A DNA stretch of 64,000 nucleotides from NCBI RefSeq assembly GCF_023544865.1, contig NZ_JAMJFX010000015.1, forward strand, positions 23,994 to 87,993, read 5' to 3'. This document shows positions 20,309-29,004 of the stretch, piece after piece. The notes under the pieces are model-generated. The model did not search any database, was not told the origin of the DNA, and saw only the letters and a program-made list of their open reading frames with translations. How positions within the stretch are numbered: the first letter of the stretch is position 1; each line of letters begins with the position of its first letter. A program made the translations under genes and the position numbers. Source of the DNA: Phaeovulum molybdatiresistens (GTDB taxonomy: Bacteria > Pseudomonadota > Alphaproteobacteria > Rhodobacterales > Rhodobacteraceae).

Positions 20309-22010
20309 GGTGAAGAAGTATCGTATCCGGCGCGGCAGCGATGCGCCCGCCGCCGCCCGCCCGCCCGCAGGCGATGCCGGTTCAGGGGACGAATCGCTTT
20401 TCAACACCCAGGACGACGGCTTTGGCGAGGGCCGCTTTGCCACAGCCGCAACCGGAACGGTGACCCCGGCGCAGGACCTGGCGTCAGATGCGGAACTGGC
20501 GCAGATCCGGGCCGAGGGGCTGACGGGGCGGCAGCTGCGGCTGGCGCGGCGGGTGGCGCAGAAACATGGGCTGGCCGCGACATCCGATCTGGATGCGGTG
20601 CGGCTGTTGCGGCGCAAGGGGATCGACCCGTTCGACCGGGCGCAGCTGTTGCGCATCATCGGAGACGGCGACCCCGATGAGGCCGAGGCCGCCGCCGAGA
20701 TCGAAGCGCAGGGCGCGGAAAGGTCGCCCAACGCCAGGGCCGGCGAACCGGTGGCCAAATCGCTGGCGCGTCTGGCGGGCCAGGGGGCAAAGGCCCAGGA
20801 CAAGCTGCCCCAGACGGTGCGGCCGGGGGCAAACATGCCCAGCCGCGAGGTGCTGGACGAAGGCACGCGCGCGCGCGAAATCATCCGCATCCAGCGCGAC
20901 ATCGCGCGCCGGCGCCGCCGCCGGCTGGCGATGCTGATGGCGCGGCTGACCTTCTTCGTGTTCCTGCCCACCCTGCTGGCCGGGCTTTACTATTTCATCT
21001 GGGCGACACCGCTTTACGCCACCAAGACGGAATTCGTGATCCAGAAGGCCGATGGCGCGGGGGGCGGCCTGGGCGGGCTGTTTTCGGGCACGCAGCTGGC
21101 CACCAGCCAGGACAGCATCACGGTGCAAAGCTTCCTGCAGTCGCGCGATGCGATGATGCGGCTGGATGGCGATCTGGGGTTCAAGGCGCATTTCTCTCAG
21201 GACGGCATCGACCCATTGCTGCGCCTGCCGTCCGATGCCACCAACGAACGCGCCTACAAGCTCTATCGCGACATGGTGCTGATCGGCTATGACCCGACCG
21301 AAGGCATCGTCCGGATGGAGGTGATCGCCGCCGACCCCGACCTGTCGCGCCGCTTTTCCGAGGCGCTGATCGACTATGCCGAGGAACAGGTCGACAGCCT
21401 GACCGCGCGGCTGCGCGGTGACCAGATGAAAGGCGCGCGCGACAGCTATGCCGATGCCGAACAGAAGGTTCTGGATGCCCAGGCCCGGGTGTTGACGCTG
21501 CAGGAACAGCTGGGCGTTCTGGACCCGGCGACCGAAACCTCGGTGGTGATGACGCAGATCGGCACGTTTGAAACCCAGCTGCGCCAGAAGCGGCTGGAAT
21601 TGCAGCAATTGACAGACAACCCGCGCCCCAACAGCGCCCGCGTGGCAGGGGTGCAGGGCGACATCGCCCGCCTGGAGGCGATGATCGCCGAATTGCGCGC
21701 CAGCCTGACCCAGGCCAATGGATCAGGCGCCTCGCTGGCCTCCGTCTCGGGGCAGCTGCGCATCGCCGAGGCCGATCTGCTGACGCGCCAGCAGATGCTG
21801 TCCGCCGCCGCCCAGCAACTGGAAACCGCCCGGGTCGAGGCCAACAAACAGGTCCGCTACCTGGAAATGGGCGTGCGCCCGGTCGCGCCGGATGAACCCA
21901 CCTACCCACGCGCTTTTGAAAACACGCTGCTGGCCTTCCTGATCTTTTCCGGTATCTACCTGATGTTGTCCTTGACCGTCTCGATCCTGCGCGAACAGGT
22001 CTCGCACTGA
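20295..22010 (+). CDS. kpsE: Capsule polysaccharide export inner-membrane protein (KpsE-like) with long N-terminal extension
   Basis: 571 residues. The C-terminal 350 residues have KpsE/polysaccharide co-polymerase architecture: a helix at about 217-238 (LTFFVFLPTLLAGLYYFIWATP), a large periplasmic coiled-coil part (EQKVLDAQARVLTLQEQ, FETQLRQKRLELQQL), then a second helix near 545-565. The first 215 residues are an unusual charged cytoplasmic region containing LRRKGIDPFDRAQLLRIIG and an Arg-rich stretch (RRRRRRLAML) just before the membrane. Many KpsE proteins are under 400 residues, so this extension is extra. It should link the exporter to the outer-membrane channel. Confidence 0.87.
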   Translation: MSTPKVKKYRIRRGSDAPAAARPPAGDAGSGDESLFNTQDDGFGEGRFATAATGTVTPAQDLASDAELAQIRAEGLTGRQLRLARRVAQKHGLAATSDLDAVRLLRRKGIDPFDRAQLLRIIGDGDPDEAEAAAEIEAQGAERSPNARAGEPVAKSLARLAGQGAKAQDKLPQTVRPGANMPSREVLDEGTRAREIIRIQRDIARRRRRRLAMLMARLTFFVFLPTLLAGLYYFIWATPLYATKTEFVIQKADGAGGGLGGLFSGTQLATSQDSITVQSFLQSRDAMMRLDGDLGFKAHFSQDGIDPLLRLPSDATNERAYKLYRDMVLIGYDPTEGIVRMEVIAADPDLSRRFSEALIDYAEEQVDSLTARLRGDQMKGARDSYADAEQKVLDAQARVLTLQEQLGVLDPATETSVVMTQIGTFETQLRQKRLELQQLTDNPRPNSARVAGVQGDIARLEAMIAELRASLTQANGSGASLASVSGQLRIAEADLLTRQQMLSAAAQQLETARVEANKQVRYLEMGVRPVAPDEPTYPRAFENTLLAFLIFSGIYLMLSLTVSILREQVSH

Positions 22011-22028
22011 AGCAACCGGAGAGGTGCC

Positions 22029-22862
22029 ATGAAAGATGTCCAGATCGGCGGGCTGACCGTCAGCAATGACCGGCCACTGACCGTGATCGCCGGCCCCTGC
22101 CAGCTGGAAAGCGAAGATCACGCGCTGATGATCGCCACCCGCATGGCAAAGGCCTGTGCGGATGCGGGCGCGCAGTTCATCTTCAAGGCCAGCTATGACA
22201 AGGCCAACCGGACCTCGCTGTCCGGGCGCCGCGGGCTTGGAATCGAGGCGGGGCTGAAGATCCTCGACCGCGTGCGCCAGACGCTGGGCTGCCCGGTGCT
22301 GACCGATATCCACGATGTCGAACAGGCCCGCATCGCGGGGGCCGTCGTCGATGTGATCCAGATCCCCGCCTTCCTGTGCCGTCAGACCGATCTGCTGATT
22401 GCCGCTGGCGAAACCGGCGCGGTGGTCAACATCAAGAAGGGCCAGTTCCTGGCGCCCTGGGATATGCCCAATGTCGTGGACAAGGTCGCCTCAACCGGCA
22501 ATCAGCGGATCATGCTGACCGAACGGGGCACGTCCTTTGGCTACAACACGCTGGTGGCCGACATGCGGTCGCTGCCGACGATGGCGAAAACCGGCTATCC
22601 GGTGATCATGGACGCCACCCATTCGGTGCAGCAGCCCGGCGGCCTGGGCGGGGCTTCGGGCGGTCAGCGGGAATTTGCCCCGGTGATGGCGCGCGCCGCC
22701 GTCAGCCTGGGCATCGCCGGCGTCTTCATCGAAACGCATGAGGCCCCTGATACCGCGCCTTCGGACGGGCCGAACATGATCCCGCTCGATCAGATGCCCC
22801 GGCTGGTGGAAACCCTGATGGCATTTGACCGGCTGGCCAAGGCCGATCCGATCCGCCTGTAA
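22029..22862 (+). CDS. kdsA: 3-deoxy-D-manno-octulosonate 8-phosphate synthase
   Basis: 277 residues, the usual size. Signatures include VIAGPCQLES at the N-terminus, FKASYDKANRTS, and DATHSVQQPGG plus GVFIETHEAPD for the active site. It condenses phosphoenolpyruvate with arabinose 5-phosphate to make Kdo-8-phosphate, needed for lipopolysaccharide and for the Kdo linker of group 2-type capsules. Its place 18 bases behind the kpsT/kpsE-like pair suggests Kdo supply is co-expressed with capsule export. GAGAGG precedes the ATG at 22029. Confidence 0.95.
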   Translation: MKDVQIGGLTVSNDRPLTVIAGPCQLESEDHALMIATRMAKACADAGAQFIFKASYDKANRTSLSGRRGLGIEAGLKILDRVRQTLGCPVLTDIHDVEQARIAGAVVDVIQIPAFLCRQTDLLIAAGETGAVVNIKKGQFLAPWDMPNVVDKVASTGNQRIMLTERGTSFGYNTLVADMRSLPTMAKTGYPVIMDATHSVQQPGGLGGASGGQREFAPVMARAAVSLGIAGVFIETHEAPDTAPSDGPNMIPLDQMPRLVETLMAFDRLAKADPIRL

Positions 22863-22873
22863 CCCGGCGCGCT

Positions 22874-22941
22874 GCTTCTTCTTGGTCGAAATACTCTCGG
22901 GGGTGAACTGGCCGCAGGCCAGGAGGGGGCCGAAGGCCCCC
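22874..22941 (+). repeat. Intergenic repeat (family 1 copy) with strong hairpin
   Basis: Head CTTCTTCTTGG, then AAATACTCTCGGGGG, then two hairpins: CTGGCC/GGCCAG and a perfect GGGGGCC-GAA-GGCCCCC (22925-22941). It lies between convergent kdsA and the flavoprotein gene. Confidence 0.6.
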
Positions 22942-22963
22942 TGCCCGCTCAGACCCTGAACCT

Positions 22964-24154
22964 TCAGGCGACCTGCCCTGCCGCCCAGCCCGATGACCAG
23001 GCCCATTGGAAATTGTATCCGCCAAGCCAACCGGTCACATCCACGACCTCGCCAATGAAGAACAGGCCCGGCTGCGTGCGCGCGGCCATGGTCTTGGCAT
23101 CCAGCGCCCCGGTCGCGACCCCGCCCAGCGTCACCTCGGCGGTGCGATAGCCCTCCGAGCCGACAGGCCGGACCTGCCAGCCATGCACCGCCTGCCCCAG
23201 CCCCGCCAGCGCCTTGTTGCCCAGATCGGCCAGCCGCCCCGACAGCCCCGCCTCGGCCACCAGAAACTGGGCCAGCCGGTCTGGCATCAGCCGCGCCAGC
23301 GCGTTGTGGATGGCAATCCGCCCCGCCTCGGCGCGCATCGCCGCCAGGTCCGCCGCGATATCGCGCCCCGGCATCAGGTCGATCGTGATCGCATCCCCCT
23401 CACGCCAGTAAGACGATATCTGCAAGATCGCCGGCCCCGAAAGCCCGCGATGGGTGAACAGCACCGCCTCGTCAAAACTCGTCCGGCCGTGGCGCACCCG
23501 CGCGGGCAGCCCCACCCCGGCCAGTGCCACGGTCTGACCCAGCACCTGCTCGGCCAGGGTCAGCGGCACCAACGCGGCGCGCGTTTCCGTCACCGGCAAC
23601 CCGAAGCTTTCGGCGATGCGATAACCAATTCCGGTCGCCCCCATCTTCGGGATCGACTTGCCCCCCGTTGCGACGATGACCGATTCCGACGCGACCGACC
23701 CGGCGCTTGTCTGGGTGACAAAACCCGGGCCCGCGCGCGCGACCGACTCGATCGCGACCCCAAGGCGCAGATCCCCGCCCCCCGTGCGCAGATCATCGGT
23801 CAGCATGGACACGATCTGTGTGGCCTTGCCGTCACAGAACAGCTGCCCCAGGGTCTTTTCGTGCCAGGCGATGCCAGCCCGATCGACGCGGGCGATGAAA
23901 TCGGTCGGCGTGAACCGTGACAGCGCCGACAGCGCGAACCGCGGATTTTCCGACAGGAAGCGCTCGCGCGCATTGGCAGGCGTCAGGTCACGGTTGGTGA
24001 AATTGCACCGCCCCCCGCCCGAAATGCGGATTTTTTCCCCCGGCGCCCGGGCATGATCCAGCACCAGCACACGCCGCCCGCGCCGCGCCGCCTCGGCGCC
24101 CGCGAACAGCCCGGCCGCACCGGCCCCCAGAATGACGACATCGAAGCGTTCCAT
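22964..24154 (-). CDS. YhiN/HI0933-like NAD(P)/FAD-dependent flavoprotein
   Basis: 396 residues. The FAD-binding motif VVILGAGAAGLFAGAEA is at the N-terminus, and the family signature EKIRISGGGRCNFTN follows. The C-terminal FIGEVVDVTGWLGGYNFQWAWSSG is also characteristic. Members are widespread and annotated as aminoacetone oxidase-like or BaiN-like flavoproteins, but the physiological reaction is unclear. The start at 24154 gives MERFDVVILGAG; a longer frame reaches into the tRNA gene and is not real. It is divergent from tRNA-Gln. Confidence 0.9.
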   Translation of the reverse strand: MERFDVVILGAGAAGLFAGAEAARRGRRVLVLDHARAPGEKIRISGGGRCNFTNRDLTPANARERFLSENPRFALSALSRFTPTDFIARVDRAGIAWHEKTLGQLFCDGKATQIVSMLTDDLRTGGGDLRLGVAIESVARAGPGFVTQTSAGSVASESVIVATGGKSIPKMGATGIGYRIAESFGLPVTETRAALVPLTLAEQVLGQTVALAGVGLPARVRHGRTSFDEAVLFTHRGLSGPAILQISSYWREGDAITIDLMPGRDIAADLAAMRAEAGRIAIHNALARLMPDRLAQFLVAEAGLSGRLADLGNKALAGLGQAVHGWQVRPVGSEGYRTAEVTLGGVATGALDAKTMAARTQPGLFFIGEVVDVTGWLGGYNFQWAWSSGWAAGQVA

Positions 24155-24252
24155 GCCGCCCCTTAGCGCCCCCTGCCCGCACAACGCAATCGCGATTTCC
24201 GCTTTTTTCCTCTTGCGGCCACCCGATGGCTTGGCTAAACACCGCCCCACGT

Positions 24253-24327
24253 TGGGGCGTAGCCAAGTGGTAAGGCACCGGTTTTTGGTACCGCGCACCG
24301 TAGGTTCGAATCCTACCGCCCCAGCCA
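24253..24327 (+). tRNA. tRNA-Gln (anticodon TTG)
   Basis: 75 bases including an encoded CCA. The acceptor stem TGGGGCG/CGCCCCA is perfect, the D arm is GCCAAGTGGTAAGGC, the anticodon loop is TTTTGGT with TTG, and the T arm is GTAGG-TTCGAAT-CCTAC. The first anticodon-stem pair is a C-C mismatch; the other four pair. The 3' end is duplicated at 30185, the hallmark of an integrase target. Confidence 0.95.
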
Positions 24328-24397
24328 TCCATCCCGAATTCTTGGACCTCATCGCCGGTGTGGCCGCGCTGTTCATGCGTGGCGCAGATTGCCCCAA
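24310..24397 (+). repeat. attL-like direct repeat
   Basis: Matches 30185-30272 over 88 bases with three substitutions (positions 22, 34 and 39 of the repeat). The first 18 bases are the 3' end of tRNA-Gln. The extension beyond the tRNA is long for a simple core site. Confidence 0.85.
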
Positions 24398-24612
24398 GCG
24401 ATGCCCCAACGGGAGCCGCGACCTCACAGCCCTGGCAGATCAAAGCCACCCCCTTGATTTCCCATGGACGGATATCTAGGTTGGCTCCCCCACGAGTGAT
24501 GGCGTTACCAGTTTATTTAACCAAACTTTCTTTATACCTGCCGCATCGTCAACCGGTCCGGCTTCATTAACCCCGGGGCACCATTTTCAGCCCCACCCGA
24601 TTTGGAGAACAC

Positions 24613-26046
24613 ATGCCTTACGACCTACCCAACACCCCACAGGAATCAGCCCAAAAAATCGGACTTCCGGCGCTTGCTGCGAGCAAACTACCCGCCCCGA
24701 CCTCTGACCAGTCGTTGAAGGACCAGCTCATCCACCTTCTAGCCACCAGCTATGTCCGCCGCGAAGGTCGTTTCTATCACATCGACCGCCCCGGCACACC
24801 GTTTGCCCGCGAAGACCTGCAACGGTCCTTTATCAGCGCCACACAGCACCTTACCCGCGCACATCCCAACCCGACGGCAATCTACAGGCAGGCGTTCAAC
24901 ACGGCGATCACGGAGATGAACGCGGATCCCAACCGCTCGATTCCCGTCTGGACCGGAACGACTGAACCGTCCCCCGGCAATCCTGAACGTCGCATCCAGC
25001 TGGAGAGCGGGCAGTTCGTCCTGGACTCTTGGACATAACCTACCTACCGCCACGTAACCGCAGCAAAAGACGGCCTAGGCTGCTTTCGCCTCTTCTTCGA
25101 CCGGCTGTTCCCACGGCAGGCGGAGCGGGATCGTGTTCTCGACTGGCTGGCCTGGAGCCTTCAGAACGAGGACAAGAAACCAAACTGGGCTGTCATGCTG
25201 TACTCGAAGACAAAGGGGACAGGCAAATCCACCTTCTGCAAGATCGCTGCACGACTGTTCGGAAAGGAAAACACGTCGATCGAAAATAGCATCGAGAAGG
25301 TCGCCGGTAAGTTCAACGGTCCTGTCCTGAGCAAGAAGCTGGTGATCTGCGAAGAGGTCAACCTGCGCCCTGACTCAGACGTCGGCAACAAGCTGAAGAC
25401 CCTGATCACCGAACCCTACACCACCGCCGAAAACAAGGGGCGAGACGTTGCCAAGGTGGAACTGTTCTCGCTGTTTCTGCTGAACTCCAATCACCTGCCC
25501 CTCTGGATCGAACCCGGAGAACGCCGCTTCTATGTCGTTGACGTGGATCATGACGGTCATGCTTCCGGTCCTCGGGCCGAGACTTTCATCAAACTGATCA
25601 AGGCGATCGACAACGTACTGCAAAGCGACGAACGAGTTGCTGAACTCTACCAGTGGCTGATGGCGCGGCAACTTGCTGACGACTTTGACCCCATGTCCCT
25701 GAACACAGCCGTTCATGGCACCGAAGTCATGAAGCGCATTCTTGCCAACCAGACCTCTGCCACCACCCAACAGCTGTCCGAGTTCCTGGGCCGGGAAGGT
25801 GCTATCGCTATAACTGAGCAAGACCTCCGGGCCTATGTGACACGGGAGATGAACCTGAAGCCGAGCGCGATCCGCCACATGATGTCGGAACTGGGTTGGG
25901 CCCGCAGCGCCGTGAAGTGGGGCGGTGTGGACTATGCCCGCGCCGTCTGGACTGCTCCCAGCCATGCCATCGACCGTGGCAACATCATCGGACCAAACGG
26001 CGACAAGAGGGCGATTTGCGATGTGCTCTGGGACGCAAGCGCCTGA
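24613..26046 (+). pseudogene. Primase/helicase (D5/P4-type, DUF5906-like) interrupted by an in-frame TAA
   Basis: One reading frame of 478 codons is broken only by TAA at 25036-25038. The 141-residue 5' part ends QFVLDSWT. Right after the stop the same frame continues PTYRHVTAAKDGLGCFRLFF, then RDRVLDWLAWSLQNEDKKPN and the helicase P-loop YSKTKGTGKSTFCKIAARLF. Motifs expected of superfamily 3 plasmid/phage helicases follow (VICEEVNLR; FLLNSNHLPLWIEPGERRFYVVDVD). The intact protein would unwind DNA for element replication. An internal ATG at 25195 could yield a 283-residue helicase fragment. Nonsense mutation is favoured; a sequencing error or recoding is not excluded. Confidence 0.82.
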
Positions 26047-26414
26047 TGAACGAGTTCGTCTATCTCGATGACTCGCAGGAACGCTGGCGAGAGATCCATG
26101 CCAACCACAAGAAGGAGGCCCGGCAACGGGCCCTCTCCCTCATTGCAGCAGGAACCCGCACCGAGACCGGCTGCATTGTCACAGGCACCAACGCGATCAG
26201 AAAGGTCCGGTTCAATGGGCAACAGTTCGCGGCTTATCGTTTCATCTATTGTGCCCTGAACGACGCCACCCCCAGCTTCCACTACGTCATTCGCCACCGA
26301 TGTCATAACCGGACCTGCATCAACCCCGATCATCTGGAGATCGGCAGCAGAGAGGACAACAAGCACGACGACTGGGCCTATCTGGCAAATGGCGTAAACT
26401 TCGACCTGCTGTAG
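26046..26414 (+). CDS. HNH-type endonuclease-like protein
   Basis: 122 residues. The C-terminal half has the zinc-ligand and HNH-like pattern RHRCHNRTCINPDHLEIGS followed by REDNKHD, as in small phage HNH proteins. The N-terminal half (FVYLDDSQERWREIHANHKK) is basic and unassigned. The ATG at 26046 overlaps the stop of the primase frame (ATGA), so the two were expressed together. Such proteins nick or cut DNA and often help phages or satellites in packaging or homing; the target here is unknown. Confidence 0.78.
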   Translation: MNEFVYLDDSQERWREIHANHKKEARQRALSLIAAGTRTETGCIVTGTNAIRKVRFNGQQFAAYRFIYCALNDATPSFHYVIRHRCHNRTCINPDHLEIGSREDNKHDDWAYLANGVNFDLL

Positions 26415-26466
26415 CCTGTGGCTAAGCTCCTGCTTCTGCTACACTTTCCTGAACACTTAACACCCG

Positions 26467-26486
26467 GAGGGGGCCGTTGGGCCCTC
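26467..26486 (+). terminator. Hairpin terminator after the HNH gene
   Basis: GAGGGGGCC and GGGCCCTC pair around a GTT loop 53 bases past the HNH stop codon, followed by TTC. It separates the two convergent halves of the element. Confidence 0.5.
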
Positions 26487-26551
26487 TTCACCCATACCAG
26501 AAACTCGATCGCCTTCCTGTTCCTCTTAGTACATCCCTTTCCCGAAACGAC

Positions 26552-26593
26552 AAAAAAAGCGAAGCGGGACCCCCGGCAGCCGAAGCCACCGGG
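26552..26593 (-). terminator. Strong intrinsic terminator of the minus-strand element genes
   Basis: On the minus strand the sequence CCGGTGGC-TTCG-GCTGCCGG forms a hairpin with a UUCG tetraloop and two wobble pairs. It is followed, after a short GC stretch, by seven consecutive T residues. It lies immediately after the stop of the 246-residue gene. The hairpin is one copy of a 23-bp direct repeat. Confidence 0.75.
26571..26593. repeat. 23-bp direct repeat, copy 1 (3' of the 246-residue gene)
   Basis: Identical over 23 bases to 27305-27327 and 734 bp away from it. This copy is also the terminator hairpin. The two copies bracket almost exactly the coding region 26598-27338. Confidence 0.8.
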
Positions 26594-26597
26594 TGAA

Positions 26598-27338
26598 TCA
26601 GTTCCAGAAGGTCCAGTCAGGCTTGGGCATCTCGGGCAGGTCAGGCATCGCCTCCTTCGCCATCCGCCATGCTTCCCCGGGGCTGGCTTTCACCTTCTCC
26701 CAGATCTCTTCTTTGGACGGCACTGTCAGCCCACAGACCTCAGCTACCTCGGGCGGGTTCGCCTTGTCCGGGTTGAAGGCCAGATCCAGCGCCTGCAGAT
26801 CTTTCATGGTCTCACAGGCGTCGTGCAACTCCCACACAGTTGCCGCGACCACCACACCGATACCAACGACAGGGACCGCCTCGCCAAAGGTCGCAGCAAC
26901 GTTCCTGCTGGCACCCGTTGCAGTCCGACGGGCCACCCGTTGCGAGGTGTCCTCCACCGCCTCGGAAACCAGCTTCCTCTGCCCTCGGTAACTGACCTGC
27001 CTTTCGGCCCGCAGCTTGCCGACCTCCCCTTCCAACCGCTGCACCTGCCGCGTCTTGGCGTCCACCTCGGCCCTTGCGCCTTTCAGTTCCGCCTCCTGCG
27101 CCCTGACCTTCGTTTCCATTCTCGTGTTGACCGAAGTCACCCCGGTCACCGCCTCGACCACACCCGAGACCAGTGCAGCCACCGACCCCACAGCCACCGT
27201 CGCAACATTCAGCGCCACGGTTCCCACCAGCAGCACCGCAAGCACTGTTGTCTTGGTCAGCCTGAACACCCACCGCATCCGCTTCTCCGCCCCTTCAGTT
27301 TGGTCCCCGGCAGCCGAAGCCACCGGGGAGGTTTTCAT
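26598..27338 (-). CDS. Membrane protein with coiled coil, unknown function
   Basis: 246 residues, not recognised. The order is a short cytoplasmic start, two or so hydrophobic stretches (about 28-65, including TTVLAVLLVGTVALNVATVA), a charged coiled coil (METKVRAQEAELKGARAEV, DAKTRQVQRLEGEVGKLRAE), a third hydrophobic stretch (EAVPVVGIGVVVAATVWEL) and a Pro/Trp-rich tail ending DWTFWN. It lies last in the minus-strand chain of the element and overlaps the upstream 62-residue gene by ATGA. A 23-bp direct repeat lies inside its first codons and again after its stop. A function in superinfection exclusion or host defence is possible but unsupported. Confidence 0.65.
   Translation of the reverse strand: MKTSPVASAAGDQTEGAEKRMRWVFRLTKTTVLAVLLVGTVALNVATVAVGSVAALVSGVVEAVTGVTSVNTRMETKVRAQEAELKGARAEVDAKTRQVQRLEGEVGKLRAERQVSYRGQRKLVSEAVEDTSQRVARRTATGASRNVAATFGEAVPVVGIGVVVAATVWELHDACETMKDLQALDLAFNPDKANPPEVAEVCGLTVPSKEEIWEKVKASPGEAWRMAKEAMPDLPEMPKPDWTFWN
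27305..27327. repeat. 23-bp direct repeat, copy 2 (inside the 5' end of the 246-residue gene)
   Basis: Same 23 bases as 26571-26593. Here it encodes residues about 4-12 of the membrane protein. It can form the same UUCG-loop hairpin but has no T-tract after it. Confidence 0.8.
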
Positions 27339-27523
27339 GATCTTAGCCGCCTGTGCACGACATAGTCAGCAAGCACCTGCCAGTAGTGGGAAGCATCCCG
27401 GAAACCTTGGTCCTGTGCAGCACGATCCTCAGCCTCAGAACGAGGAAAGCCGCCATCATACTCGATGATAGCGGCCCTCTCTTCGAACGCATCAATGTCT
27501 GGAACGGGTGTCACGGGGCCCAT
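27335..27523 (-). CDS. Small protein downstream of integrase (EERAAIIEYDGG motif)
   Basis: 62 residues. It contains EERAAIIEYDGGFPRSEAED, a motif that recurs in small proteins of integrative elements and phages of proteobacteria, followed by ASHYWQVLADY. It overlaps the integrase 3' end by 13 bases and the next gene's start by four, so expression is linked to the integrase. The function is unknown. No Shine-Dalgarno could be separated from the integrase coding sequence. Confidence 0.6.
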   Translation of the reverse strand: MGPVTPVPDIDAFEERAAIIEYDGGFPRSEAEDRAAQDQGFRDASHYWQVLADYVVHRRLRS

Positions 27524-28728
27524 GGCAGCCCCACCTTCTCGACGATCTCCCGCTTCTGCTCGTCACTGATGCCTGCCGAATAGATCCCGTAGGTCATCCG
27601 GTTCTCCGACCGCGCCGACTGGTGACCGACGATCGAAGCCGTGAAGTGTTCCGGAACACCGGCCCGCTCACACTGGGTCACGAACCACTTGCGCGAGGAA
27701 TGGAACACCACCCCCGCCCGGCTGATTCCTGCCTTTCCACGCATCACCCCGAACTGCTTGGTGACCATGTTGACCGACAACCCCGGAAACAGCCGCCCTT
27801 CGCTTGGCAACTTCTCCAGAAGGGGGACCAAACCGGAATGCAGCGGGATGAACCGTTCCGCTGCATCGGTCTTGAGCGTTCGCACCGCATTGGGCCTGAT
27901 CCAGACGAACCAGCCAAGATTGCCCTTCCAGACCAGATCGTCCCGGACCAACCCCGCCGCTTCCCCCGCGCGCATGCCGGACAGCAAACAGAAGGTCAGC
28001 ACCGCACCGATCTTCGGATCGTCCAGGGCCAGCAGTCGTTGGACCTCCTCGTCACTCAAGGCCTCATAGCGGTTGGGTTTCCCCTTCGCCTCCACCCTCA
28101 CTGTCTTGAACGGATTGGCTGCAAGCTGCCCCTCATAGACCACCCAGTCCATGAAGTGCGACACCTGCCCCACCGTCCTCCTCTGCGTCTGAGGGCTGAT
28201 CGTGTCCGACCCGCTTGCCGCCACCAGACGGTCGAGGCTCGCCCCCTTGGTCCTGTAGGACTTGCCAACATGACGACCAAGCTGCGCCACCTTGCGGGTG
28301 AACGTCAGCGCATCCTCCCGGCTGATGGTCCCGACTGCTCTTTGCCCGAAGGCCGAAACGAACAGCCCGACCGAGAAGCGCACAGACTTGAAGCCCCCAT
28401 ACTGAAGCTCTCCCGATCGACGGTTGAGGTATTGTCGTGCCAACTCCCCGACCGTCTGCCTGCCGACCAGGACCACAGACGAGAACACCGGGGCAACCAC
28501 CCGGATCGGTTCGGGCTTTTCCATCACCACCCCCGCCCGGGCCTTGCTGACGATCTCCTCATACTTGGCATTCACCTCAGCGGCCCTTGCTTTGGCGACC
28601 CGGGCATCCCCGGTCTTCAGCGACTGCTTCAGGGCCTGCCCCAGCACCGGCTGAAGTTCCTTCGGGTAGTTCCGCCTGAACAGCCACGTCTGCTGCTTCA
28701 GGTACGCATACTGGATACGAACAGACAT
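27511..28728 (-). CDS. Tyrosine recombinase/integrase
   Basis: 405 residues. The N-terminal arm-binding region (RIQYAYLKQQTWLFRRNYPKE) is of the DUF6538 type seen in many alphaproteobacterial element integrases. Then come a SAM-like core-binding domain and the catalytic domain with Arg in LLSGMRAGEAAGL, HSSRKW (His-x-x-Arg) and the GHQ...TYGIYS segment with the nucleophilic Tyr. It should catalyse recombination between the element and tRNA-Gln. The ATG at 28728 has a perfect GAAGGAGG; the frame could be extended to 28764 but has no such site there. It appears intact. Confidence 0.93.
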   Translation of the reverse strand: MSVRIQYAYLKQQTWLFRRNYPKELQPVLGQALKQSLKTGDARVAKARAAEVNAKYEEIVSKARAGVVMEKPEPIRVVAPVFSSVVLVGRQTVGELARQYLNRRSGELQYGGFKSVRFSVGLFVSAFGQRAVGTISREDALTFTRKVAQLGRHVGKSYRTKGASLDRLVAASGSDTISPQTQRRTVGQVSHFMDWVVYEGQLAANPFKTVRVEAKGKPNRYEALSDEEVQRLLALDDPKIGAVLTFCLLSGMRAGEAAGLVRDDLVWKGNLGWFVWIRPNAVRTLKTDAAERFIPLHSGLVPLLEKLPSEGRLFPGLSVNMVTKQFGVMRGKAGISRAGVVFHSSRKWFVTQCERAGVPEHFTASIVGHQSARSENRMTYGIYSAGISDEQKREIVEKVGLPWAP

Positions 28729-28797
28729 ACGTCCTCCTTCTGGGGCCTTTGCCCCAAGGTTCATTGCAGTTGTGATTTTCTGATTTTCTTCTTCGGC

Positions 28798-29004
28798 TTA
28801 CTGGGATTGCTGAGTTCCCAGCCTGACCTCTTCGGGGTCTAACACCCTGACGATCATGGAAAGTTCCGGCTCCCCATACTCGCCCTGAAGCGGCCCAGTC
28901 AGTGCCACCCCGGTGACGAAGTCCTCGAAGACCTCGTCCACCAGAAACCGGTGTTCCGGCACGTCATCGAACGCCCCGATCACCACCACATCCCCGGGCT
29001 TCAT
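28798..29004 (-). CDS. Small unknown protein upstream of integrase
   Basis: 68 residues starting MKPGDVVVIGAFDDVPEHRF, acidic, with a beta-rich look (SH3-like barrel possible: PGDVVVI, VTGVALTGPLQGEY). Not recognised. Its ATG overlaps the stop of the 52-residue membrane-protein gene (ATGA), and GGAG lies upstream. It precedes the integrase by 69 bases and may be part of its control circuit, though no helix-turn-helix is visible. Confidence 0.55.
   Translation of the reverse strand: MKPGDVVVIGAFDDVPEHRFLVDEVFEDFVTGVALTGPLQGEYGEPELSMIVRVLDPEEVRLGTQQSQ

Noticed and set aside
24328..24612. Short plus-strand frames between tRNA-Gln and the primase frame
   Set aside because: They cover the att repeat and lack start signals or similarity; treated as non-coding.
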